In this document: in pieces, positions 45,905-57,400 of the stretch
Numbering within the stretch: position 1 is the first letter of the stretch
Layout: each line of letters opens with the position of its first letter
Source of the DNA: Austropuccinia psidii
Taxonomy: Eukaryota; Basidiomycota; Pucciniomycetes; Pucciniales; Sphaerophragmiaceae
Direction of reading: 5' to 3'
DNA length: 64,000 nt
Assembly (NCBI GenBank): GCA_023105745.1
Contig: JALGQZ010000002.1
Location: forward strand, 79,563,785 to 79,627,784
Translations under genes and position numbers: made by a program
Notes under the pieces: model-generated
What the model saw: the letters and a program-made list of their open reading frames with translations, nothing else
Databases searched by the model: none
Told to the model about the DNA's origin: nothing

Positions 45905-47754
45905 TTAAGTGGGCTTAATCTCTTCTTCTGGTTTTGGTTTTACTGTAGGCTTTTCCATGAATTTCTTGTTGAGTTCTGCTTGTTCTTTTGCAAAGGCCCT
46001 GACTATGTTTTTGGCACTTTCATTTCCTTCCATAGGTACTCTCTGATAGTTGGGGAAGAGGTAAGATGCTCCTTGGGTTCTGACAATTCTTTTGTCTAAA
46101 TCTTCAGCAAGGTGAGTGCATCTAGTTGCTGAATATCCTTCTTCCTTGCAGTAAGCACATTTCATTGGTGGTCTTGGAGCCATTTGAGCTGGTATGTATG
46201 GTTGGTAACTGGATGAAAATGGTGGTAAAGGATTCCTTTGCCTGTATGGCTGATTATTCTGAGGTAATCTTTGCTCTTGATTATTGTTCCAGCTCCTTCT
46301 TGGTGGATTAACTGCTTCTGAAAGTGTTTTTTGAGTTGATTTAAAACTTCTTTAACTGATTCTTTTCCCTCATTTCTTGGTTGAGGCTCTGGTTGTGGAG
46401 GATTTTTGATCTTTTGGGTGAGTTCTTTTACTTGTTTTAAAACTTCATCCCAGCTTTCATCCTCAAATCTTGTTTTCTTTTCTGGAGGTTTTGGTTTAGA
46501 AAATTCTTTTTGTTGAATAAGTACCTTGGCCTCCAAGTCTTGTTCAATGTATAATTTCAAAATATCCAATCTTGGAATGATGTAACCTCCATCCAAGGTT
46601 TGGACCATAGCTCTGTCTTTAATCATTTCTTTGTAAATTTATTCTTGAACACTAGTGGAAAGGCTGGCCAATATTTCCTGGTTATGATTTATATCACCTT
46701 GGATATATTGGTATCTTTTGAGGTAAGTGATGATTGCTTCATATTCCCCAATGAGTTTTCTGTATTGTGTCATGTTCCTTATTCCACCTTCTTGTTGAGT
46801 TTTTGTGAATAATTCAGTGATTGAGGATAATCTGTATCTTCTTTCAGGTGAGACTGTTCCCCATCTTCTTTTCATATCCACTTTTAATTGATCCCAATCA
46901 GCTGTTTCATATCCTGGCATTCCTTCAATATGATAACTGATTTCTTCATCTTTTGTCCAAAATGCTATTTGTCTTGCAATGTCTCTTCCACTTGCTCCTT
47001 CAATTTCTGCAATATTTTCAACTTTCTTTATGAATCTTTCAACATCCTTTCCATCAAACCACAGATTATAATCCTTGGCTCTGATTTTCACTATTGGAAT
47101 AGTGTTTCTTGGTATTTCTTGATGTAATGGAGTTGGAATTTGGGAAGAAATGTTTACTCTTCTTGGTAAGGTACTTTGTCTTTGTTCTGTATAAGGTGTT
47201 GATGTGGCCATTGGTCTAGGATAAGGTGAAGGTGATCCATGCTGCCTGAATGATCTTGGAAGGGTGGTTTGTTCTTCAAGTGGACTATTTTGTGGAGTAT
47301 AACCTGATGATTTATTTTTGCTTTCCTTTTTGATTAGTGCTAGTAATTCTGCTTGCATTTCTAGCATCTTCTGCTGAAGTCTCTCTGTTGAAGACATTTC
47401 TTCCTGTCCTTCCACAGTTTCTTCATTAAGATTTTCTTCCTGAATTTCTTCAATACTACCAGGTAATTTTTATGATGAAGGTTTATCCATTTTTGATTTA
47501 TTTCTTTCTTCCTTTGATTCTGGTATTGAGTTATTGATTTTATTTCTTTCAAGGAGATCAAGGAAGAATTTCTCCACAACCTTCAAGTCCCTTTTATTGG
47601 TTCTTGGTGTTGCAATAGGAAAATTAGAATATTTTTCTGATTCCTCTCCTAATTTTGTTTCTTGCTTTGGTGGATAATAGTAATGATCAGAGTGAGTTGA
47701 TGATTCAGATTCTTGAGATGATGTTTTTTGCTGATTTTTATTATTTGAATCCAG
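45905..47754 (-). pseudogene. gag: Gag of the giant retrotransposon, several stops and a frameshift
   Basis: Reading from a CTG at 47752-47754 (no ATG in frame upstream; possibly a lost start) the frame covers an Asn/Ser/Glu-rich start and VVEKFFLDLLERN. A capsid-like domain follows (VKIRAKDYNLWFDGKDVERFIKKVENIAEIEGASGRDIARQIAFW ... YETADWDQLKVDMKRRWG) at about 46700-47130, then a Pro-rich linker and one zinc knuckle at 46120-46160. TAA codons interrupt at 47470-47472, 46639-46641 and 45905-45907, and a frameshift lies near 46310-46340. In the knuckle (CAYCKEEGYSATRC) the expected His is Tyr. This copy cannot make a normal Gag. Confidence 0.8.
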
Positions 47755-47842
47755 TTTTTGTTATAAAAATAGTATTCTTGGAGTTGTTAAGATTTTTTTT
47801 ATTTGAATTTAATTGTTTTTTATTGAAGTTGAAGTTGTCTGG

Positions 47843-47859
47843 CCACTGTTGGGACACCA
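47843..47859 (-). other. Primer-binding site of the giant retrotransposon
   Basis: On the minus strand, two bases after the 5' LTR end, the sequence TGGTGTCCCAACAGTGG begins with the TGG complementary to a tRNA CCA end. The tRNA species was not identified. Confidence 0.7.
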
Positions 47860-47861
47860 GA

Positions 47862-49873
47862 TGTGGGAACTCCTCTTGTGTGGGATTAAAATGAGGCAGT
47901 ACCTGGAGGGGGAAATCACAGGTAACTAGTTTTGAATTGCTAATAACTCCTGTAACCAAGGGTGGCAAGGGTGTATTGCCTGCCCCTCCTAAAATACTGA
48001 ACAAAATCTTCCTTGGAGCTCACAAACCAAAATAAAATTAGTAAGTGGCTTTACAACTGCAGAAGACAAAAATTCAGCAGTCTCAGATCAGACCTATTCA
48101 ATAAATAATAATAAAAGGAAATGTCAGTAATTTGGTTAAATTTGAGATTTAATGAAATACTTTTCTGTTTTAATTTTAATAGTTTTTTTGGTGAAATTGA
48201 GGTGAGTTTTTTCTTCTTGGTTAAAATTCCTTTTGCAAGATGATTTGTTTAAGGTGTTCTGGGAAATTTGATGAGTGTTGATAAAGGTAATTTTGTTAAG
48301 GTAAAGTTATAATAGAGTAAAATAATTTTTTTAAAGGTTGGTTATTATTCTTTTTAAGAGTTGTTAATAATAAGATAAAATATCACTTGTTAAGTTTAAG
48401 AGGTAAGATTCTTTGATATTAGATTTTAAATGGGTAAGTTAGTTTTAAATCTTGTTAAATGAAGTTAATCTTACTAGTTAAAATATTTTAATAGAGTAGT
48501 AACCCTAATCTTGGGTACTGGGTAATTTTTAATAATAATTTTTTTAATACTAAGATTCCACTGAGCTTAGCTACTGGGCACTCTTTAACACTATACTTCC
48601 ACTGAGCTTAGCTACTGGGCAAGTAGATTCACTATAATTTTCTGGACTACCTCCCAGGTGAGGGATGAATTATTCCTATGCTCCTACTGTGCAGTGGATA
48701 TAATTTGCATGGGATATAATTTTCATGGGAGGGATTTTGAAATTTGGGGGAGAGAACCCCTCTATTTATACCTTTTGGGAGCCCAGGGGGCCCTCCATGG
48801 GAGCTGTCTTTTTCCACTTTAATTCCTATTGATTTCATCATGTGACTCCATTTTTGGTGAGGACCTTTCTTGCATGGGTCAGGTGATTTAAGGTTTGGTG
48901 ATAATTTTCCCTCTGCACAGCCTCCATTTATCAAATGATTGTCTTTTGGTGAACTAATTATGATGTGATATTCTTGAATTTTCCTTGCATACATGAGGTG
49001 ATTCAATTTTGGCTGGGGAGTTTTGTTGTGCACAGCCTTTTTCTTGTCACATGATATTCTGTTGGTGGATGCAGTATCACATGATGACATTGTAATTCCT
49101 TTGCATATGTCCTATTTTAGGTTTGGTAGAAGTGGCTGTGTAATTTATGCAGGTGTAATGGTTGTTTTTCTTCTTTTTGAACCTTAAAATGAAGTCAGGT
49201 GATAACTTCTTGCACTGGTGAATTTACTGTTTTTTATGAGATGATGTGATTTTTTTGATTTTGACACATGCTGTGCATAGTCATGTGGTTGAGATTTAAT
49301 TGGAATTGTGTACTGCATGCAGCCTGTTGTAACTAGCTTTGGTTTGCATGAGGTTATGAGTGGTGTAAATAATTTTGATTCTGTTTTAAGATTTTAAGTG
49401 GGGTTACTGTGGATATAAGATAAGGTACTCCTGGGGCTGTGTTGTAAATGAATTGCAGGAGTTCCATGGAGTTGAGCTTTGCATCATGTGACTTTTCTAT
49501 GTTAAGTTCTAGATTTCTGTGTAATTCATGCAGGTGTCCTTTTCTTGCTGCATGAGTCCTGTGGCTATAAGGGGGTGTAAAGCTGGGTGGGGTGTGTAAT
49601 TTAAAGGGTGGTACCTCATTTGTTGTAACTAGTTTGCTATATGTAAATTGATTTTTTTTACATATGCATAGTGAAATTGAATAAGTTATTTAAACACATA
49701 CACTTCCCTTTGGTGCCTGTGCCATGGTTTTATGAGTTAAATCCAGCTTCTTGCTGTAAAATTGACCTTTTGGTGTAAAATTTGAGTGTAAGTCTGCCTG
49801 TAGGCTGGATTTCCTGCTGTTATAGGGTACTATGAGCTTGAGCCTGGTGAAAAAAATGGTATGGAATACCACA
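47862..49873 (-). repeat. 5' LTR of the giant retrotransposon
   Basis: 2,012 bp, near-identical to 29049-31077 with the same TGTGG/CCACA ends. The plus-strand right end is followed by the ATAT duplication. As the 5' LTR of a minus-strand element it should contain the promoter. An AT-rich TATAA-like cluster lies around 48690-48730, but the transcription start cannot be placed. Confidence 0.92.
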
Positions 49874-49963
49874 ATATATGTGATAAAACTTGTGAATGCT
49901 ATCATATAATGATTAATACAAATAAAATCCACAAAGCTTAGGCTTCTGCAAATCCTATGATGT
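49874..49963. repeat. Foldback repeat copy 1, right-hand remnant after the LTR element
   Basis: ATAT at 49874-49877 is the second target duplication. The following ~86 bases (GTGATAAAACTTGTGAAT...) continue the repeat interrupted at 29048 and match the reverse of 50880-50945. The remnant ends where copy 2 begins. Confidence 0.65.
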
Positions 49964-52813
49964 TGTAAGGTTTGACTATGAAACAATAAGTAAATATTAC
50001 AAATATTTCACTTATTGTACTATGAATGTCCTTATTGAATAAATAAAATAAAGAATTACTATAATTATGGCCTAAAATTATTATATTATTAAATAAATAT
50101 GATAATATAATTGATATTATGAAAATATAATATAATAAGAATACGTATATTAATATATAATAATTAATATATTAAAATCTCTTTATTATTATTACCAACA
50201 AATAATAAAGGAATAAAAAATTGTTTTTTAATGATAAAATACAATTAATGACAATAACATTACCAATATTAATGTTATATATTAATAAAAGCATTATCAA
50301 AATTAATAATAGAGAGAAATTATTATAAAAAAGAAAATAACCTACTTTTAACACTTAATATAGTAATTTTGAAATATTACATGCCAAAAAATTTAAATAC
50401 AACTTATTTAAATTTTATTTACAAAATAAAATAAGAGAAATTAAAAATATTCTTAATTTTACATGGAAGATAAGATTTATAGAGAAATATAACAAAAACA
50501 ATTAAAAAATTGGATTAATCATGTCAAAATTGATTATTATAAGAAAGATTACCTTTGGTCTTTTATAATATAAATGATCTATATGTAAAGAATAAAGAAT
50601 TTACCTTTTTGTTTAGTGTTTTATTGCTTTTGATGCATCTGAGGGGGAAATAGAGTAAAAGAAGCTCTATTTATAGTCGATTCCTCCCTTATAGAGTCCA
50701 AAATTCTTCTAGTAGACATTTACTGATGTTATACACTGACATTGATCAGTATTTTATGGTTTAGTGATGCTTACATCATAATCAAACCATCTTATCTTAT
50801 TATTACACCATTATTTAGATTCATCACTATAACTCTAAGTTTGATGAAATTATAGGCTTTTAAGAAACCTAAACTCCATGTATTTTATTATTATTAATTA
50901 TAATCTAATATTATTCACCAGTTTTATCACTTATATAGCTGTTAAACTTAAAATAAGATTACAGTGAGTGATCATAAATGATCAATTTTAAGCTTAAACT
51001 TTGATCATTAATAACTTTTAAGTTATATACACTACAGCTATTATGAGAGCTTATTCTGATAGCTTGGAATGTAATTATTAAACTTCCAAGAGCATTTCAT
51101 TACATCATTAAAACTCTATTTTTGATTATTTTTCTTGTGTCTCATCTTTTCTGTTTAAATTCAATATTTTAAACTTCAAACCATGATTTCAGGGGGTTGT
51201 ACCTTGAATATTATAATAAAAGATACATAACTACTAATTTATGAGCTAGTAGAGCCTGAATATTCACTTCATTTTAAGTTTGGACCACTTTCACAACAAA
51301 GTAGTCAACAGCTCTAACAATTTTGTTCAATAAACCTTGACAAGTTATAACTTTGTTTGTATCTTGTAAAATAAAGTTCATATCTGTATTATTACAGTAA
51401 TTAAGTGTTGAATTTATTTTCTTTAACTCTCTATCATTTATATTTCAGGAGATATTAGCTAAAAACATGAATTTATGTGCTGATCATAAAAGTGTATATA
51501 TTCATCTTAATTCCTTAAGTATTAACTTTAGAGAAATGACATAAAAAAATTTATGTGTAATTTTTCATGGGGAATCCAATGGTGCAATTTATTTCAAATG
51601 TTCTTTCATTGGCTTCTCAGATAAATAAGAATTTATGTCTTTTTATGGAATTTCTGCTTATTACTCACTAATTATTGACTTTACAGATATTCCATAAAAA
51701 TGATATATGTTTGTTTTATCATGAGCAATCTACTGGTGTAATTCATTGAACATTTTTATTCATCAGATTCTAAGTTAGTTCCGCATTTATTCCTTTTTAT
51801 AGTATTTTTCCTTATTTCAAGATAATTATTCAAAAGAATAATTGTTTTAAAGTTTTCTTGTGACCTTTTTAGATCTGTGGTAATATCCCAAAGGCTAACA
51901 GATTTCATCAAACTTAGAGTTATAGTGATAACTCTAAATAATGGTGTAATAATGAGATAAGATGGTTTAATTATGATGTAATCATAACTAAACCTTAAAA
52001 TACTGATCAATTCCAGTGGATACCAATAGTGCACATCTACTAGAATCCTGTTGGACTCTAGGAGGGAATATTTTACTATAAATAGAGCTCTTTTTACTCT
52101 ATTTCCACCTCAGATGCAACAAAAACAATAAATTATTAAAAAAAAAGGTAAAAGCTTTCTTATTTTCATATAAAACTATTATATATTCAAAGAATCAAGT
52201 TCATCTTCATTATAATCATCAATTCTGATGTGATCAAATCAATTTTTAATTTTTTTTTGGTTACATTTCTCCAAAATTTCTAATTCCATGTAAAAACAAG
52301 AAAATTTGGAATTTATTTTAATTTGTATTGTAAATAAAATTTAAATAAGTTTTATTTATATTATTTGGCATAAAATTACTCAAAATTATTATATTAAGTG
52401 TTCAAAGTAGGTTATTTTATCTTTTTATGATGATTTATCTCTATTATTATTTTTTAAATAATTTTTAAATTAATATAGATAGTATTTATATTAATCCATA
52501 ACTTTAATATTAGTAATATTATTGTTAGAAGTGTTTTTTATTATTAAAAAACAATTTTTTACACCTTTATTATTTGTTTGTAACAATAATAAAATGCCAT
52601 AAATATATTAATTATCAGATATTAATATCTTTAATATATACTTAATATGATTATATTTATTTCATGTTATAGATATTTTATGGTATAATTATAATAATTA
52701 TTTATTATTATAATTATCTTTTATCTTGTTCTCTCAATTTCATAAGGACATTCAGAGTAAAATAAGTAAAATATTAGTAATTTTTACTTATTGTTTCATA
52801 GTCAAACCTTACA
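49964..52813. repeat. AT-rich foldback element, copy 2, with long inverted arms
   Basis: The ends are TGTAAGGTTTGACTATG and its inverse CATAGTCAAACCTTACA. The left arm (about 49964-50850) and right arm (about 51905-52813) are diverged inverted copies ~0.9 kb long. The ~1 kb centre (50850-51900) matches copy 1, including the uninterrupted relatives of both insertion sites (near 50940 and 51675). No transposase or credible ORF is present. No target duplication could be found. A nonautonomous foldback DNA element is the likely nature. Confidence 0.7.
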
Positions 52814-54459
52814 TATTAAATTTTGTGTGATATGACAAGAAATCTTTTCTGAGTCACCAGTGGTTTCAGATGATTTCCATCATGGGAAAGAGGTTTGATA
52901 GTCATTAAATCCTCCTTTTTGGGAAAATGGGAATAATATATTGTCTCAAGCTTCAAATAAGCTATCATATTTTAGCAACAAGAAAGAGAGAAAAATATAC
53001 TCAGTTAATTATTCTTAGAAAATATTTCTTTTGAGCCTGATATTTACAAGAAATTTTGACATTGTTTCCCAATGGTTAAATAAGTACATGATATATCTTA
53101 ATTTGTGTTAAATTTCTGGAAGTCAAGATCAATAAATATTTTGGTAGAAATCAATAATTAAGCCTACACATTTTGTTTTATTTTGTGAATGAGCGAAATT
53201 GATGATGAGTAATTACTTAAAGAGAATTACTTTGATGTTAATATTTTCAAGGTTGAAAATCTTGGGATCTGACAGAAGAATTCTTAAGAGAAAAAAAACA
53301 TGAAAGAAAGGATATGATAAGAGATGGGGAAAGAGGGTACTTTGATTTTGAGAAATGTCAAAGAAAATGTTTCATGGTTAATGGCTTTGTCTTAATTTAA
53401 ACATTATTGGTTTTGTTCTCAAAAAGTTTTTTGGAATGAAGGATTAGTTAGGATTTCCTGAAGTTACATAGTTCAATTAACTTTATGTGATGTATTTCTG
53501 AATCTTGAAAGTCTGACTTGGAAAATGTTCAAATAACAATAGCAAGTTAGAGTCCAGTATGAAGCAAGCTGGAAGGCTGGTTGGACCTGCTACCCCCACT
53601 GACAGGGTAGCTTTTTTTTCATGGTGAGTGGTCCATTTAATAATGTCAATTTCAAAATATTTCAAAATGTAAATTTTCAAAGATTTTACACAAGTAAATT
53701 AATATTTGGGAGCCTTTTAAAATCTTGTTTTTATTTTTTTTAAACCTCCAGTCCATAAAAGAACCAAGTATTTTCTTTCAGATAGAGATTTTTTGTTCTG
53801 ACTGAAGATGATGATACAAAAATGAATTGAGTCTAGACTTTTTGTATGGGGTTGATTAATGATGAATTGTACTTTCTCACAGAAAAAAATAATTCTCACC
53901 ATTTTTTTAATAATTCAGCTTATTTTTATGAAAAAATCCAAAAAATAAAAATAATAAAAGACTGTAAGTTTATTTTTAAGATATATTTTCATTTTCAAGA
54001 GATATTTTACTTTAGATAATTTCCCAAAATTTTCTTAATGGATTTATTTCATTAAATTTCCCTGAATTATCTCCTTCATTAAGTCAAAATGTGTGGAAAT
54101 AGCTGATTTTAGCTAGGGTGGTTAGTATTGCCAATGATGTGATGCTAATCATTTGCTGTTAATTAGTGAGAAGCCTCAAATTAAGTTCAAATCCCCTATT
54201 AGTTTACGGCGCTGGCAAGGGGTGAAGGTTTCTTGACCGCTCATATCCTCCCAGGTTAGATTCTAATTAACTTTAATTAAATCTCACCTCTTCTCCCAAG
54301 ATCTCATAAATACCAAAACAAAATCAGAAAGTTCTCTTCAAAGATTTCGGAATTTAAGCAAAAGGATCTTATTCGTCGATTTCCTCATTTATTTGAATCA
54401 TCAATATCATTTCTTCACAGTAAATTCATAGACTTAGTAAAATCCAAGATACTTTAGAA
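52814..54459 (+). other. Upstream gene-space region of the RhoGAP gene
   Basis: AT-rich sequence without supported genes; the 61-65-residue ORFs are short and featureless. At 53589-53611 a perfect 7-bp hairpin (GCTACCC/GGGTAGC) is followed by eight T residues. Near 54207-54250 a short GC-richer stretch (CGGCGCTGGCAAGGGG) precedes the gene and may belong to its promoter. The last ~150 bases are pyrimidine- and A-rich, like a fungal 5' leader. Confidence 0.45.
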
Positions 54460-57400
54460 ATGTCAGATTTGACAATTAAACAAGATCAAAAACAGGATTC
54501 GCTCGAAAATAATCATCAACTTGTTACTCATTCTTTACCTAAGATTATTCAAACTTTCGAGAGATCAGTGAGTTCATGGTTTTATTTAAGAAGTAACTTG
54601 ATCAAAAACTGGACTAACACCTTTTAATGTTCTCAAATCAGTTTTGGACTCCTGATTATCGAACTGGTGTGACTATCTTATTTAACAAACTTAAAACTGG
54701 AATTCAAGAATCCAAACAATTGATCAGTTTTATCAGAAATAGAGAGGCTTGGGAGAGAGCTTATGCTCATCAACTTCGTTCTCCTACAATTCTCGATCCT
54801 GCCGGTTTTGGCTATGATGATGGAGCATCTTTTTTATCTGTCTTTCAACAATTATCTTCAAGTCAAATTCAATTAGCTGAAGCTCATCATACATTAGCTT
54901 TGCAACTCGATCGTTTAGTTATTAGCCCATTCGAAACTTGGTCACGCGATCATGAGCAACGCTTATTAAAAAGTTTTGATAAAGTTGAAAAAATCTTAAT
55001 CAGATGGGAAAAACAGCACATCGAAGTAACCGAATTAAAAGAATTATATTACTTAAAAACTCAAGAAGCTGATGATGCTGAAGAAGATTCAAAATTCTCT
55101 CCTGCTACTCAATTTCATTGTCATAGGCAATCTTACCCTGATTCTCCAATCAGTGTAGATGTCGATCACAATTCTCTTAATGATGGTTATAGTGGTCAAA
55201 TAGGCAAAAAAGTAGAACAAGCTATCGAATTAACTAAAACTGTCACTCAAAAGATGAGAATAGGTAATGGTAGAGTTGGATTTAGATCAACAACTAGTCA
55301 TGATCAACATCCAATTGCTCCATCTCAAATTCAATCAAACTTTCAAACTAATCTTCATTCAAATATTCAAACCTCTCACTCTGAATCTGAAAAAGGAAAA
55401 GCTAAAGCAGTCGAAACTATTCCTAATCAAAACCCTCAATCCTCAAATGATAATCTTTCGAATCAACATGATCTAACCTTAAACATTTCTGGTATCATCA
55501 AATCTCCAATTGAATGGAGTAAACTCTTCGAGAAAGCCCGTGATACTATTTATAAACAAGCCATTAAGGTTCCTATCCTGGGTACTTATCCTGGTGCTCA
55601 TTCTGGTGAAGATTTAGTCATCTTTTTCAAAAAGTCAGTCTAGTCGTTTCCATTCATTCCTCTAAGCTATTCAAACTAATTCCCACTCTTTTTTCAATCT
55701 TTAGTAACTTACCTGAATTAAACGGTAGTACAGAAAAAGCCATCGAATTTTGTCGTCATCTATCTCAAGATTTATCTATCCTTCGTTTAATTGGAGAAAT
55801 CGGAAATAAATTCATGGCTACTGATGACGCCTTTTATATCTGGAAACCCGACGCCTTTACATTGCATGAAAGCTATAGTGATCAAGGTGAAGAGACTTTA
55901 ACCACCCTGCCCGAACGACGTAGCCTCAAGCTCATGTCGCAGTTGGAGTCTGTACCTTCAACTCATTCTCCCAGAGGCTCTTTAAGTTCTTTTAACTCTA
56001 GTACCCCTCGTAACTCAGTTAACTCCTCCGTCAATGCAATTCATTCGGTCAATGTAACTGATCCTTCAAACAAACGTCTTTCTGGTACGGGTACAATTCT
56101 TTCTAAATATTTTCAAACCGCCGTCAATCAAGCAACCAAAGGTATCAACGATCTTGGTGTTTCCGTTGGTGTTGCCAACACCCCCACTTCTGCCGAATTG
56201 ACGGTTGAAAATAGAGCTGAACGTCTTAGACGCGAAGCCCGATCAGCAGAAAAAGCTTATTCAACCTGTGTCAAACGATCTGAACATAGTCGTCTCATGC
56301 TTGAACAAACAATCTTTGAACATTTTTATTTTTTACAACGTTGCGAACTCGATCGTCTTCGCGCCGCTAAAGCTGTCATAATAGGATTCAATGCAGCACT
56401 TTCAACTTTGAACCTCAAAATGAACAAATTGGCTGAAGAAGCTAATGTTCTGAATGAAAGCTTTTCACCCGAAGCAGACATTTCTGCTTTGATTGAGCGT
56501 TATCGCACTGGACCTTATAGACCCTCACCTACTCTGTTTCGCAGTTACCGCCATCAAGAAGTCAAAGTAAATTTTGGTATCGATTTGAGCAAATGGCATA
56601 ATTCCCAACCCGCTGGTGACTCAGAATTTTGCGATATTCCACCTGTACTTATCCGTTTATTGACCGATTTAGAGAATAAGTATCCTAAAATTTCTTCTCA
56701 TGAAGGTATTTTCCCTTCTTAAATTTGACTTTTTTTTCAATGGTGAATTGATGAAGTTGAACAAATTATTTAGAGCGTAGAAAAACGTGGATTTACGAAG
56801 TACCTCTCAAAGCTGTTCATGAATTGCGTGAAGCATTAAATGACCCACATAAACCCATTATTACAGAGGAGCATTTAGCTTCACTCGACGCGCCATTGGT
56901 GGCTTCTACTGTTAAGGTAGTTTTTTACGTTTCTTTGTTTGTTGTTGCGCCAACTAATGAAATTTTACACTGCCAACTTTACTCAATTTTGTAGTTGTGG
57001 CTTCTAGAACTTGATCCACCCCCTGTTCAATCCTCAAGATATGATGATGTAAAGGCAATTTACCCTCAGAGAGCTGGTATTGAGACACCACCGGTTGACG
57101 CAAGAGTGGATGTACTAGCAACCCTATTAAGCCGACTTCCTAAACCTCATTTGATGGTGATCGACGCCATCATATCACATCTTCGGAATCTGGTTTCTTC
57201 TACCAAAACCGCTGAAGATGATGAGGTTTATTTAATGAAACTGGGTTTATCGCTTTCCAGAAGTAAGCCAAATTTCAATTAATTTCAACTCGAAATTCTC
57301 TGCTAATGTTTCCTGAAATATTATGAATTTAGGCTTATTACGCCCAAAAATTGAAACTGCTGTCACGCTCAGTGACCGATTCCAACCATTGTTTTTGGTT

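Larger units (their letters stand above)
29049..49873 (-). mobile_element. Giant (20.8 kb) Ty3/gypsy-type LTR retrotransposon, minus strand, defective
   Basis: Two long LTRs (29049-31077 and 47862-49873) bound the element, with TGTGG/CCACA ends. On the minus strand the order is 5' LTR, primer-binding site, gag, protease, an unknown Trp-rich domain in two copies, about 8 kb of noncoding or foreign DNA, RT-RNase H-integrase, polypurine tract, 3' LTR. The integrase lies after RT, which places it in the Ty3/gypsy order. Multiple in-frame stops break gag-protease, and one breaks pol. The two LTRs are nearly identical (one large difference is a 17-bp tandem unit present three times versus twice), so insertion was recent relative to the decay of its genes. 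Confidence 0.88.
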
